A stretch of 64,000 bases of DNA from Cytobacillus oceanisediminis (GTDB lineage: Bacteria; Bacillota; Bacilli; Bacillales; Cytobacillaceae), in NCBI RefSeq assembly GCF_004366035.1, contig NZ_SOEE01000001.1:744001-808000 (forward strand), read 5' to 3'. The notes beneath the pieces are model-generated. The model searched no databases and was not told the origin of the DNA. It saw only the letters and a program-made list of their open reading frames with translations. The translations under genes were made by a program, and so were the position numbers. Positions within the stretch are counted from its first letter, which is position 1. Each line of letters starts with the position of its first letter. Positions 9,620 through 19,324 of this stretch are shown piece after piece.

Positions 9620-9822
9620 AAGAAAAGCGGAAGCGCCTTGCCCACCCCCGACAAGCACAAGACGAGCCTCTCGGAAAGGCGTTCTTTGCCTTTTTGAGAG
9701 GATTTCTCGAAATGTGGAGGCGACTGCCCAGAGACGACAGGCATAAGACCCTGAGTCCCCGGGAGCCGAAACAAGACAAGCTTGTGACCTCGAGGGGGTA
9801 GGCGCTGGAGCTAGACAGTTAT
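9620..9822. repeat. Repeat family B, copy B2 (long form)
   Basis: Begins AAGAAAAGCGGAAGCGCCTTG and ends GGCGCTGGAGCTAGACAG. Its interior carries CTCTCGGAAAGGCGTTC, a segment close to one in B3, and additional arms that pair with each other. It separates pfkA and pyk, which are adjacent in one operon in B. subtilis. A small minus-strand frame across it is not a gene. Confidence 0.7.
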
Positions 9823-9827
9823 CTTGT

Positions 9828-9858
9828 CAGCACAGGGCCCTTTGGGCGCATCGTGCTG
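9828..9858 (-). terminator. Hairpin after pfkA
   Basis: CAGCAC (9828-9833) pairs with GTGCTG (9853-9858) around an inner GCCC/GGGC stem. No strong T tract follows, so this may be an attenuating or RNA-stabilising hairpin. Confidence 0.35.
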
Positions 9859-9875
9859 GTTTATATGTGACAAAA

Positions 9876-10856
<981 letters not shown>

Positions 10857-11109
10857 TTATATAAAAATAAGAAAGCGTGTTGTCTGCTGCGCTGTTTTTT
10901 AACAGCCTATAAATCATGGACACGCCTGCCCAGGAATTTTACTTGTAATATAGGCTCTTTATGTAAAGCAGAGCATAGTCTGCTTATCTTATTATTGAAC
11001 AAAACGCTATTGAATATTTCTAAAATACCATGAAGAAGGGATCATCTCAACTTAATCAGGCAAATTCAAGGAAATACAGAATTGTCGGGTAACTGAAAGC
11101 GTTTTATAC

Positions 11110-11276
11110 AAGAAAAGCGGAAGCACCTCGCCCACTTTTGGAAGGCAGATTAAGAACTCCGCGTCCTGGGGCAATGTCTGCATGACCCTCATCCTGTTGG
11201 CCTCAAGCACAAGATGATCCTCAGGGAAAGGCGTTCTTTGCCTTTTGGGAGGGGGCAGGTGCTGGAGCTGACAGTT
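11110..11276. repeat. Repeat family B, copy B3 (long form)
   Basis: Begins AAGAAAAGCGGAAGCACCTCG and ends GGTGCTGGAGCTGACAG. The left AGCACC and right GGTGCT changed together relative to AGCGCC/GGCGCT in B2, so base pairing between the ends is kept. The interior GCAGATTAAGAACTCCGCGTCC is the reverse complement of a module in family C. The remainder of the 562-bp gap between accA and pfkA is the pfkA upstream region, in which no confident promoter was read. Confidence 0.7.
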
Positions 11277-11368
11277 TTCCACATCGGAATTTACATCATT
11301 TTTCTTTTGACAAGCCTGCAGTATAAGCCTCCCGCTGACATAGATGGCTTGTGCAATGGAATAGGCAA

Positions 11369-11404
11369 AAAATAAAAGCGTGCCCGAAGGCACGCTTTTA
11401 TTTT
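11369..11404 (-). terminator. accDA terminator overlapping the accA stop codon
   Basis: A 16-bp stem, AAAATAAAAGCGTGCC (11369-11384) with GGCACGCTTTTATTTT (11389-11404), loop CGAA. The right arm includes the TAA stop of accA at 11398-11400 and its last bases, so the terminator begins inside the coding sequence. Confidence 0.75.
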
Positions 11405-12375
11405 ACCCCAATAAATTCCTTTAAAAACGAATATTCACCAATGGATTTGAACTTGTTGTACCGGTGGTCGATAAGCTGATCTTCAGAAAGATTCATCAAA
11501 TCCTTCAATGATTGATAAAGGACCTCTCCGATTTCTGCAGCCTGCACCTTTACATCTTTGTGGGCTCCGCCCTTTACCTCTTCGATAATCTCATCTACAA
11601 CACCTAATTCTTTTAAATCCGGAGCAGTAATTCTCATGGATTCTGCAGCCTTTTTGGCCTGCGTGGCATCTTTCCAGAGAATGGCAGCAGCTCCTTCTGG
11701 AGAAATAACCGAATAAGTGGAGTTTTCAAGCATATGAATATGGTTTCCCACACCGAGAGCCAGCGCTCCGCCGCTTCCCCCTTCACCGATGACGATACAG
11801 ATAACAGGCACCCTAAGGCTGGCCATTTCAAACAGGTTTTTTGCGATTGCCTCGCTCTGTCCGCGTTCCTCTGCGGCTTTCCCAGGATAGGCACCCTTTG
11901 TATCAATGAAACAAATGATCGGCCTTCGGAATTTATCTGCCTGCTTCATGAGTCTTAATGCTTTGCGGTACCCTTCGGGATGCGGCATTCCAAAATTTCT
12001 GCGGATATTCTCTTTTGTGTCTTTTCCGCGCTGATGCCCAATGACAGTAACCGGAAGGCCCCTAAACTTTGCAATGCCTCCAACAATGGCTTCGTCATCC
12101 CCAAAAGCACGATCTCCATGACACTCGAAAAAATCCTCAAAAAGATAGGAGATATAGTCCTGGGTGGTTGGCCTTGCAGGATGTCTTGCAATCTGTACAC
12201 GATCCCACGGTTTCATATTTTCATATATATCGGTTTCTAATTTCTCCAAGCGCGCTTCCAGCTTCTCTATCTCAGAGGATAGGTCTACATCGGCTGTTTT
12301 TGTAAACTCTTTTAATTCAGCAATCTTTTTTTTCAGCTCCATAACCGGACGTTCAAATTCTAATTCTCCTGCCAT
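11398..12375 (-). CDS. accA: Acetyl-CoA carboxylase carboxyltransferase subunit alpha
   Basis: A 325-residue alpha subunit of the carboxyltransferase that, with AccD, moves CO2 from carboxybiotin to acetyl-CoA to give malonyl-CoA for fatty-acid synthesis. Visible signatures include [62 protein letters not shown] and [11 protein letters not shown]. The start overlaps the accD end by 16 bases, pointing to coupled translation and balanced subunits. A transcription terminator overlaps the stop. Confidence 0.97.
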   Translation of the reverse strand: MAGELEFERPVMELKKKIAELKEFTKTADVDLSSEIEKLEARLEKLETDIYENMKPWDRVQIARHPARPTTQDYISYLFEDFFECHGDRAFGDDEAIVGGIAKFRGLPVTVIGHQRGKDTKENIRRNFGMPHPEGYRKALRLMKQADKFRRPIICFIDTKGAYPGKAAEERGQSEAIAKNLFEMASLRVPVICIVIGEGGSGGALALGVGNHIHMLENSTYSVISPEGAAAILWKDATQAKKAAESMRITAPDLKELGVVDEIIEEVKGGAHKDVKVQAAEIGEVLYQSLKDLMNLSEDQLIDHRYNKFKSIGEYSFLKEFIGVK

Positions 12376-13238
12376 TGGAAGTCACCTCCTGGTTGATGTA
12401 TCGATAAAATGGCTGATATCTTGTCCTTTAACTCTGTTCTGGGGATGACTGCATCCAATTGTCCGTGTTTTAATAAGAATTCTGCTGTCTGGAAGTCTTC
12501 CGGCAGTTCTTCACGGATCGTTTGTTCTATGATTCTGCGCCCCGCAAAGCCAATCAAAGCACCAGGTTCCGCCAAATTGTAATCTCCCAGTGAAGCAAAG
12601 CTTGCAGACACACCGCCTGTAGTCGGATGAGTCATGATGGAGATAATCAGACCTCCATTATCACTGAATCTTTTTAAGGCTACACTTGTCTTAGCCATTT
12701 GCATCAGGCTCAAAACGCCTTCCTGCATTCTTGCTCCGCCTGAAGCGGTAAATATAATAAAAGGAACTCCCAATTCATCAGCTTTTTCAATGGCACGGGT
12801 AATTTTTTCTCCAACTACTGAGCCCATGCTTCCCATTCTGAATGTGGAATCCATAACGGCCACTGCTATTTTTTGGCCATTTACAGTGCCTGTCCCAGTC
12901 ACTACCGCTTCATTAATTTTTGTTTTTTCCCGATCTTTTTCCAGCTTTTCAATATAATCCGGGAAATTAAGAGGATTTTCAGATATCATGTTTGCGTTAA
13001 TTTCCTCAAAGCTACTGGCATCCAAAAAGCTTTCCAAGCGCTCTTTTGAATTCATGGTATGGTGGTATTGACAATGGAAACACACTTTAAGGTTCTTAAC
13101 CAATTCTTTTGTATACATGATCTTCTTGCAGTTCGGACACTTTGTCATGATTCCTTCCGGCACATCCTGCTTTGCCGTTTCCGATGGAATGGTTGCATAT
13201 TTCTTCTTCTTCGTCTTAGTGAAAATATCTTTAAGCAA
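12360..13238 (-). CDS. accD: Acetyl-CoA carboxylase carboxyltransferase subunit beta
   Basis: A 292-residue beta subunit. An N-terminal four-cysteine zinc finger is visible as CPNCKK and CFHCQYH (residues about 34-58). It is followed by the crotonase-type core with [30 protein letters not shown] and [13 protein letters not shown], the last lining the oxyanion hole. The start is TTG, with GGGAGG 7 bases upstream. First gene of accDA. A FadR-type palindrome lies 50-60 bp upstream of the start, so the neighbouring GntR-family regulator may control it. Confidence 0.96.
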   Translation of the reverse strand: MLKDIFTKTKKKKYATIPSETAKQDVPEGIMTKCPNCKKIMYTKELVKNLKVCFHCQYHHTMNSKERLESFLDASSFEEINANMISENPLNFPDYIEKLEKDREKTKINEAVVTGTGTVNGQKIAVAVMDSTFRMGSMGSVVGEKITRAIEKADELGVPFIIFTASGGARMQEGVLSLMQMAKTSVALKRFSDNGGLIISIMTHPTTGGVSASFASLGDYNLAEPGALIGFAGRRIIEQTIREELPEDFQTAEFLLKHGQLDAVIPRTELKDKISAILSIHQPGGDFQWQEN

Positions 13239-13286
13239 GATGAAACCTCCCTGATATTCGCTGAATCATTTCCATTAATTTCAATA

Positions 13287-13299
13287 GTGGTCAGACCAC
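13287..13299. promoter_or_regulatory. Candidate FadR-type operator upstream of accDA
   Basis: GTGGTCAGACCAC is a perfect 13-base palindrome around a central A. Its core TGGTCAGACCA fits the TNGTNNNACNA pattern known for FadR-subfamily GntR regulators. The identical core occurs upstream of the malic enzyme gene at 15390-15400, and the gene between the two is a FadR-type regulator. Confidence 0.65.
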
Positions 13300-13390
13300 C
13301 GATTTAAAAATGAATGCCTAACTCTCCTAGGCTCCATTTATGCTTGTCTGATTATTTAAATATAGAGGATATCAGCTATAAAATCTGCAA

Positions 13391-13419
13391 AAAATTGTCG
13401 TTAGCTTTTCGACAATTTT
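13391..13419 (-). terminator. Terminator after the GntR-family regulator
   Basis: AAAATTGTCG (13391-13400) pairs with CGACAATTTT (13410-13419). The regulator's stop codon at 13401-13403 lies in the loop. The minus strand continues into TTTTTTGC. It separates the malic enzyme-regulator unit from accDA. Confidence 0.65.
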
Positions 13420-14036
13420 CTCAGATTTCTATATACACGAATAACTTCGGATTCATTTCTGGAAATCAATGTCTCAATCAGCCTTGCATATTGTTCCCTA
13501 GTTACCATCATTGTCTCCAGATCCAAAGAATTATAATAATCTTTAAGGATAATCCAGATGCGGAGGAAAAGATGATTATCTGCAAGTGTGACAATTTCCA
13601 GGAAAAAGTCATCATCTGAGTAGTCTGCTTCAAGAGACCACTTTTTGAACCTAAGAAGCTGATCTTCCCCAGCCTTTTGAATGATTAGCCATAAACAATC
13701 AAGTTCGATCAGAAACTTGGTTTCTTTAACATCTCTTATGGATTTCTTATCCTGAAGAATAAACGTGCTGAGCAGCTGTACGAGCTGATGTCCTCTAAAA
13801 TCCCTCATAAAAGTCCCCTCACCCCTCCTTGTCTCTATTAAGCCAAGAAGTTCAAGGGCTCTTAATGCTTCCCGTACGGAAGAGCGCCCGACACCCAGGC
13901 GCTCTGACAGCTCTCTTTCAGAAGGCAATCGATCTCCAGGCTTAAGTCCGTCATGTTCAATCATGGACCTAAGCTGTTTGACAATGCCGATATATACCTT
14001 CGTGTTATTTTGAGGTGGATTCACGTATGGAGTCAC
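13401..14036 (-). CDS. FadR-subfamily GntR transcriptional regulator
   Basis: A 211-residue regulator. The N-terminal winged helix (about residues 12-78) contains the GntR signature GLKPGDRLPSERELSERLGVGRSSVREALRALELLGLIETRRGEGTF. The remaining helical region resembles a shortened FCD effector domain. Its start codon overlaps the malic enzyme stop by four bases (GTGA), so it is translated with that gene. GTG at 14036 has its ribosome site almost abutting, and a second GTG at 14024 is a possible alternative. Matching palindromes upstream of this unit and upstream of accDA suggest it controls both. The effector is unknown; an acyl-CoA or organic acid ligand is only inference from the family and neighbours. 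Confidence 0.85.
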   Translation of the reverse strand: MTPYVNPPQNNTKVYIGIVKQLRSMIEHDGLKPGDRLPSERELSERLGVGRSSVREALRALELLGLIETRRGEGTFMRDFRGHQLVQLLSTFILQDKKSIRDVKETKFLIELDCLWLIIQKAGEDQLLRFKKWSLEADYSDDDFFLEIVTLADNHLFLRIWIILKDYYNSLDLETMMVTREQYARLIETLISRNESEVIRVYRNLRKLSKS

Positions 14037-15271
14037 TCACCTTTTCCAATTACAGCAAGTTGCTTCGTTTTTTCCTTTACTTCTTCAGGATCCACTTTAA
14101 TGCGGGCAACACCTGTTTCCATAGCTGCCTTTGCCACAGCGGCCGCAACTGCAGGCGCTACACGGGGATCGAATGGCCCAGGGATGACATAATCCGCATT
14201 CAGTTCATCCTGATGAACCAAATTGGCAATGGCTTCCACAGCAGCTACTTTCATTTTCTCATTGATATGAGTTGCACGGACATCCAGAGCTCCTCTGAAA
14301 ATTCCAGGGAAAGCCAGCACATTATTGACCTGGTTCGGAAAGTCGGATCTTCCTGTACCAACTACCATCGCTCCAGCAGCTTTCGCTTCTTCTGGCATAA
14401 TTTCAGGAGTTGGATTGGCCATAGCGAAAATAATCGGGTCCTGATTCATAGCACCAATCATCTCTGCCGTTAACGCTCCTGCCACAGAAACACCGATGAA
14501 TACGTCTGCACCTTTAATAACATCAGCCAGGCTTCCCTTGGCATTCTCACGATTCGTATATTTCGCTACTTCATTTTTTATCTCATTCATTCCCTGTGGG
14601 CGGCCTTCATAGATGGCACCCTTCGTGTCACACATAATAATATCGCGAACACCATAGCTATAAAGAAGTTTAATGATGGCAATTCCGGCCGCACCCGCAC
14701 CGTTTGCCACAACCTTAATTTCATTCATTTTCTTTCCCGAAAGCTTCAAGGCATTCACAAGACCTGCAACAGTCACAATGGCCGTGCCATGCTGGTCATC
14801 ATGGAAAACAGGAATATTTGTTTCCTTTTTTAGCCGCTCCTCTACATAAAAGCAATTTGGAGCAGCAATATCTTCAAGGTTTACGCCTCCAAATGTAGGT
14901 TCAAGAAGTTTTACAGTCTCAACGATTTTATCAACATCGGTCGTATTGAGGCAAATTGGGAATGCATCCACTCCTGCAAAACTTTTGAATAGTACAGCCT
15001 TACCTTCCATTACAGGAAGGGCGGCTTCCGGTCCGATATTTCCTAATCCCAGCACAGCTGTTCCATCTGAAACAACCGCGACCATATTACCTTTCATCGT
15101 ATATTCATAGACCGTTTCCGGCTTATCATAAATCTCCTTGCAGGGCTCAGCAACCCCCGGGGAGTAAGCAAGGCTTAAGTCTTTGGCATTTCGCACCTGT
15201 ACTTTTGATTTAGATTCCAATTTCCCTTTATTAGCTCTATGCATATGCAGTGCTTCTTCGCGTAAGGTCAA
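14033..15271 (-). CDS. ytsJ: NADP-dependent malic enzyme
   Basis: A 412-residue malic enzyme (malate to pyruvate and CO2). The N-terminal domain has SLAYSPGVAEPCK and the catalytic region MKGNMVAVVSDGTAVLGLGNIGP. The metal ligands lie in NLEDIAAPNCF and VFHDDQHGTAIV, and the nucleotide fold is ANGAGAAGIAI. It matches B. subtilis YtsJ in length and neighbourhood between dnaE and accDA. The start TTG at 15271 gives LTLREEALHMH, and GAGGAG lies 8 bases before it. The upstream GTG at 15280 would touch that ribosome site. Supplies pyruvate and NADPH, the latter useful for fatty-acid synthesis by the adjacent acc genes. Confidence 0.94.
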   Translation of the reverse strand: MTLREEALHMHRANKGKLESKSKVQVRNAKDLSLAYSPGVAEPCKEIYDKPETVYEYTMKGNMVAVVSDGTAVLGLGNIGPEAALPVMEGKAVLFKSFAGVDAFPICLNTTDVDKIVETVKLLEPTFGGVNLEDIAAPNCFYVEERLKKETNIPVFHDDQHGTAIVTVAGLVNALKLSGKKMNEIKVVANGAGAAGIAIIKLLYSYGVRDIIMCDTKGAIYEGRPQGMNEIKNEVAKYTNRENAKGSLADVIKGADVFIGVSVAGALTAEMIGAMNQDPIIFAMANPTPEIMPEEAKAAGAMVVGTGRSDFPNQVNNVLAFPGIFRGALDVRATHINEKMKVAAVEAIANLVHQDELNADYVIPGPFDPRVAPAVAAAVAKAAMETGVARIKVDPEEVKEKTKQLAVIGKGE

Positions 15272-15389
15272 AATTTTCACTCCTCATATTCCGGATAGGA
15301 TTTATATATATAAACATAGATCGACGGACAAATATCTGCTGCCGCTCTGCCAGATTATCAGATGGCGCAGGGCTTATCTTTCGCTTCAG

Positions 15390-15400
15390 TGGTCAGACCA
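15390..15400. promoter_or_regulatory. Candidate FadR-type operator upstream of ytsJ
   Basis: TGGTCAGACCA, an 11-base palindrome identical to the core upstream of accD. It lies about 20 bp downstream of the candidate -10 of ytsJ, a position where a bound repressor would block transcription. Confidence 0.65.
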
Positions 15401-15419
15401 GTTTATTTTTCTTCTTACA

Positions 15420-15447
15420 AATATACCATAATTGTTATTGTTGTAAA
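15420..15447 (-). promoter_or_regulatory. Candidate sigma-A promoter of ytsJ
   Basis: Minus strand TTTACA (15442-15447), 16-base spacer, TATATT (15420-15425). It begins only 7 bases after the dnaE stop codon. Confidence 0.55.
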
Positions 15448-15453
15448 GGCTAA

Positions 15454-18400
15454 TTACTTTAAAATGACGTTATTCTGCCCAAGCACTTTCATAAGCAAAT
15501 GAAGGAAATCTTCTGATGGCGAGATCAGGTCCTCTTCACCCAGGCGGATGGTTTTTCGGGAGCTTTCATAATATAAAACCACCTGAACCCGGCCTTCATT
15601 TTTCTTAAATAACTCTTTAAGCGAACGAAGATTTTCAGATGTTTCCCGATCCTCGGTAATCCTTAAATATAAAACCGGATCCTTGTTTTGCATTTTTTCA
15701 ATTGCTTCCTTCACATCATCAAGATGCTGGACAATCAGCTGCTTCTTTCCGTCCCGTTCCTCTATCCTTCCTTCCGTAAAGACGATGCTTCCCTGGGAGC
15801 ATAGCATTGAAAATCGGTTAAACACCTTTGGAAAAACAACTGCCTCCATATCCCCCGTCTGGTCGCTCAAGGATAGAAATGCCATTGGCTCTCCTTTTTT
15901 CGTACGGATCTTTTTCACCTCGGATAAATATGCAACTGTTTTTGCCTTATTTGCATTTCTTTCGAGTTCAAGCAGCGGACTGGCATCCAGCAGATGAAAA
16001 GATGATTCGTAAATTGAAACCGGATGATCTGATAAATACAGGCCCAGCACATCTTTTTCAAATTTCAGCTTGTCCTCGGAACGGATCGGATCTACTTCGG
16101 TATATTTAGGCTTAGGAAAAAATTCATCATCCTCAAAAAAATCAGCTTGATCGTCTTCCGGCATAACAAGCTGGGCATGTTCCGCAGCCACATCCAGACT
16201 TGCAAGCAGAACAGCTCTATCTTCCCCAAATTCATCAAAGCTGCCTGAATGAACCAGGGATTCGAGGACCTTGCGATTAACAGCTTTTGTTGAAACCCTT
16301 ATGCAAAAATCAAACAGATCTTCAAAGCGCTTATTTTTCCTAGCCTGAAAAATATCCCTTAAAGCTGCAGCACCTACGCCTTTTATGGCTGCAAGACTAT
16401 ACCTGATTGAATCTTTCTCTACCAGAAATGAATAGCCGCTTTTATTTATGGATGGCGGGCTGAGCGCCAAACCCATCTGTTTCAGTTCTCCGATATACTG
16501 GGCAATCCTGCCTTCATTGCCTACTGCTGAAGTCAGCAGTGAAGCCATAAAGTAAAGCGGATAATGAGTTTTTAAATATGCCAGCTGATAAGCTATGAAA
16601 CTGTATGCAACCGCATGGCTCCGGTTAAATCCATAGTTTGCAAACCGGACAATCAGATCATATATATCATGAGCAGCTTGTTCATTATAGCCTTTCTTCA
16701 CCGCTCCCCCTACAAAATGGACACGCTCACGGTCAAGCACTTCTTTTTGCTTCTTGCTGACTGCTCTCCGAAGCAAATCGGCTTCACCCAGTGAAAATCC
16801 TGCCATTTTTGCAGCGATTTGCATAATTTGTTCCTGATACACGATGACACCATACGTATTTTCAAGAATAGGCTTCAAATCAGGATGCGGATATATAATC
16901 GGCTTCCTCCCTTGCTTTCTATCAATAAACAGCGGGATATTTTCCATTGGGCCGGGGCGGTAAAGGGCATTGACAGCCACAATATCTTCAAAGCGTGTTG
17001 GCTGAAGCCTTGTCAGAACACTTCGCATCCCCTCAGACTCAAGCTGGAAAATGCCTGTAGTATCTCCTCTTCCCAAAAGACTGTATACTGCCTCATCATC
17101 CATGGGAATGTTTTTTATATCAATCTGTGTGCCTGTCTTTCTCTGAATAGAGCTTAAGATATTCTCGATTAGTGTCAGGTTCCTAAGACCGAGAAAATCC
17201 ATTTTTAATAGGCCGACATCCTCAAGATGTTCCATCGAGTATTGGGTCAAATAAACATTCTCATGTCCCTTTTGAATGGGAATGGCCTCAACCAGCGGGT
17301 GCTCGCTGATTACAATACCGGCAGCATGAGTGGATGTGTGCCTTGGGAGACCTTCCAGTTTGATAGCCGTTTCAAAAAGTCTGCGATTTAAATCGGATTC
17401 CTCGATGAATCTTCTTAAAGGCTCTGATTCTTTGTAAGCCTCTTTGAGACTGATGCCCAATTTGGAAGGTACTTTTCTTGAAAGCATGTCCAGCTCTTTC
17501 GGATTAAGCCCAAATGCCCTGCCGACATCCCGTAGTGCCGCCTTAGCTGCTAATGTTCCAAACGTAAGAATTTGAGCAACATGGAGCTCTCCATATTTCC
17601 TGGACACATACCGAATCACCTCATCCCTTCTGTGATCCGGGAAATCGATATCAATATCAGGCATGGAAATTCTTTCTGGATTAAGGAACCGCTCAAATAA
17701 TAACTGATGCTCAATTGGATCCACATCTGTAATATATAAGACATAAGCAACCATCGAACCGGCAGCAGATCCCCGCCCCGGACCGGTTAAAATCCCATTT
17801 TCTCTCGAAAACTTCATAAAATCCCAAACGATTAGAAAATAATCGCTGAACTTCATGTTATTAATTATATTCAGCTCATACTGCAAACGCTCCCTATGCT
17901 CACCATCTGCATCCGGATATCTGTCAGCAAAACCCTTCCAGCAAACTTCTGCCAATAGCTCATCGGCACTCATCCCTTTTACAGCAGGGTATTTAGGGAG
18001 GTTCTGTTTATCCAGCTCAAGCATTACATTGCATTGCTCTGCTATCTTAATCGTATTTTCCAAAGCATCCGGATAACCCGATAACAATTCTGCCATTTCC
18101 CCGGATGACTTTAAATAATACTCATCACTCTTCAGCCGCTCTCTCGCTTCATCCTGAAGCTTTTCTCCATTTTTAATGGCCAGCAGGCACTCATGGGCAA
18201 AAGCATCTTCTTTCTTTATGTAACAGACACCATTTGAAGCCGCCAGGCCAATCCCGGTTTCCCCGGAAAGCTGAACCAGAAGTTCATGGTTTTTTTTCTC
18301 TTCACGCAGTCCATGATCCTGTATAGCTAAAAAGAAGGAATGCGGATCGAAAAGACTGCTGAAAAGTTCAGCTGTTCTTTTTGCCTGGCCGTATTCACCT

Positions 18401-18813
18401 GCCTCAAGATAGTGTTCTATCTCCCCATCAAGGCCGGGAGTTAAAGCAAACAATCCTCCTGCATAGTGCTTAAGCCATTTAACAGGGATGCCTTCAGGCG
18501 ATTTTGTCTGGACTGTGCTTGTGATTTTTAATAGATTCTGAAAACCCTGTCTGTCTTTAGCCAAAAGAACCATCGGATAAGCTTCCCCTTCGGATACCTC
18601 GCTTAATACATCCACAGAGAGGCCCAGGATTGGCTTTATGGATTGCTTAAGACATTCTTTATAAAAGGCAACAGCTCCGTACATGACATTCCGGTCCGTT
18701 AAAGCCAGGGCAGGAAACCTGTTTTCCCTGGCGCCTGACACAAGCTGTTCTACTCTTGCCGTGCTCGATAGCAGGCTATAAGCGCTATATACATGAAGGT
18801 GAATAAATGACAC
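15454..18813 (-). CDS. dnaE: DNA polymerase III alpha subunit, DnaE type
   Basis: A 1119-residue replicative polymerase of the Gram-positive DnaE type, which in Bacillus extends primers before PolC takes over. The N-terminal PHP domain starts FIHLHVYSAYSLLSS. The polymerase core contains GPGRGSAAGSMVAYVL and PDIDIDFPDHRRDEVI with catalytic aspartates, then VYQEQIMQIA and NYGFNRSHAVAYS. An OB-fold region is near the C-terminus (VAYLSEVKKIRTKKGEPMAFLSLSD). The GTG at 18813 gives VSFIHLH, like B. subtilis MSFVHLQ, with AAGGGTG 8 bases upstream. The GTG at 18822 lacks spacing. Confidence 0.96.
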   Translation of the reverse strand: MSFIHLHVYSAYSLLSSTARVEQLVSGARENRFPALALTDRNVMYGAVAFYKECLKQSIKPILGLSVDVLSEVSEGEAYPMVLLAKDRQGFQNLLKITSTVQTKSPEGIPVKWLKHYAGGLFALTPGLDGEIEHYLEAGEYGQAKRTAELFSSLFDPHSFFLAIQDHGLREEKKNHELLVQLSGETGIGLAASNGVCYIKKEDAFAHECLLAIKNGEKLQDEARERLKSDEYYLKSSGEMAELLSGYPDALENTIKIAEQCNVMLELDKQNLPKYPAVKGMSADELLAEVCWKGFADRYPDADGEHRERLQYELNIINNMKFSDYFLIVWDFMKFSRENGILTGPGRGSAAGSMVAYVLYITDVDPIEHQLLFERFLNPERISMPDIDIDFPDHRRDEVIRYVSRKYGELHVAQILTFGTLAAKAALRDVGRAFGLNPKELDMLSRKVPSKLGISLKEAYKESEPLRRFIEESDLNRRLFETAIKLEGLPRHTSTHAAGIVISEHPLVEAIPIQKGHENVYLTQYSMEHLEDVGLLKMDFLGLRNLTLIENILSSIQRKTGTQIDIKNIPMDDEAVYSLLGRGDTTGIFQLESEGMRSVLTRLQPTRFEDIVAVNALYRPGPMENIPLFIDRKQGRKPIIYPHPDLKPILENTYGVIVYQEQIMQIAAKMAGFSLGEADLLRRAVSKKQKEVLDRERVHFVGGAVKKGYNEQAAHDIYDLIVRFANYGFNRSHAVAYSFIAYQLAYLKTHYPLYFMASLLTSAVGNEGRIAQYIGELKQMGLALSPPSINKSGYSFLVEKDSIRYSLAAIKGVGAAALRDIFQARKNKRFEDLFDFCIRVSTKAVNRKVLESLVHSGSFDEFGEDRAVLLASLDVAAEHAQLVMPEDDQADFFEDDEFFPKPKYTEVDPIRSEDKLKFEKDVLGLYLSDHPVSIYESSFHLLDASPLLELERNANKAKTVAYLSEVKKIRTKKGEPMAFLSLSDQTGDMEAVVFPKVFNRFSMLCSQGSIVFTEGRIEERDGKKQLIVQHLDDVKEAIEKMQNKDPVLYLRITEDRETSENLRSLKELFKKNEGRVQVVLYYESSRKTIRLGEEDLISPSEDFLHLLMKVLGQNNVILK

Positions 18814-18905
18814 GTTTCTCACACCCTTACTTACTCTGTATTTTCATTATAGAACGCCCGTTTCCAAAAAGAAAATATGTTCTCTTTCTAACGGCAGCTA
18901 AAAAA

Positions 18906-18933
18906 CATATTTTCCTAAGTTTGTCCATATGAT
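18906..18933 (+). promoter_or_regulatory. Candidate sigma-E promoter of ytrHI
   Basis: CATATT (18906-18911) and CATATGAT (18926-18933) are separated by 14 bases, fitting the sigma-E pattern (-35 ATATT, -10 CATAnnnT). Because the -10 overlaps an ATG at 18929, transcription would begin after it. This supports the downstream ytrH start. Confidence 0.6.
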
Positions 18934-18985
18934 GAAGTATCAAGATAATTCTGGCAGGGCCATTCCTGCAGCGAGGATGGATGAT

Positions 18986-19324
18986 ATGAATACCCAGCCC
19001 TTTTTTTCCACTTTAATTGATAGTTATTTTATTGCTTTCGGTGTTTTGATAGGAGGTTCAATCATTGGAGGTATGGCTGCTTTTCTGACAGGAAAGCCTC
19101 CTTTAAATCAAATCTTCCAGATTTCTAATATGATACGCATCTGGGCTATCATTGCAGCAATCGGAGGAACCTTTGATACAGTTTACAGCTTTGAAAGAGG
19201 TGTCATGGACGGACAGACAAAGGATATATTTAAACAATTCATGCTGATCCTTTCTGCTCTCGGAGGGGCCCAGACAGGCGCCATGCTTATTAACTGGCTT
19301 ACTCAGGAGAACATTTCAGCATGA
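18986..19324 (+). CDS. ytrH: Sporulation membrane protein YtrH
   Basis: A 112-residue membrane protein with two to three hydrophobic segments (about residues 8-30, 45-60 and 80-105) and the family-typical GGSIIGGMAAFLTGKPPL and AAIGGTFDTVYSFERG. B. subtilis YtrH is produced under sigma-E in the mother cell and is needed for efficient sporulation. GAGG precedes this ATG, and upstream in-frame ATGs lie in or before the promoter. The stop overlaps the ytrI start by four bases, so the pair is a translationally coupled operon. Confidence 0.9.
   Translation: MNTQPFFSTLIDSYFIAFGVLIGGSIIGGMAAFLTGKPPLNQIFQISNMIRIWAIIAAIGGTFDTVYSFERGVMDGQTKDIFKQFMLILSALGGAQTGAMLINWLTQENISA

Noticed and set aside
11052..11393. 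113-codon minus-strand frame between accA and pfkA
   Set aside because: It runs through repeat B3 and overlaps the accA terminator, with no ribosome site.
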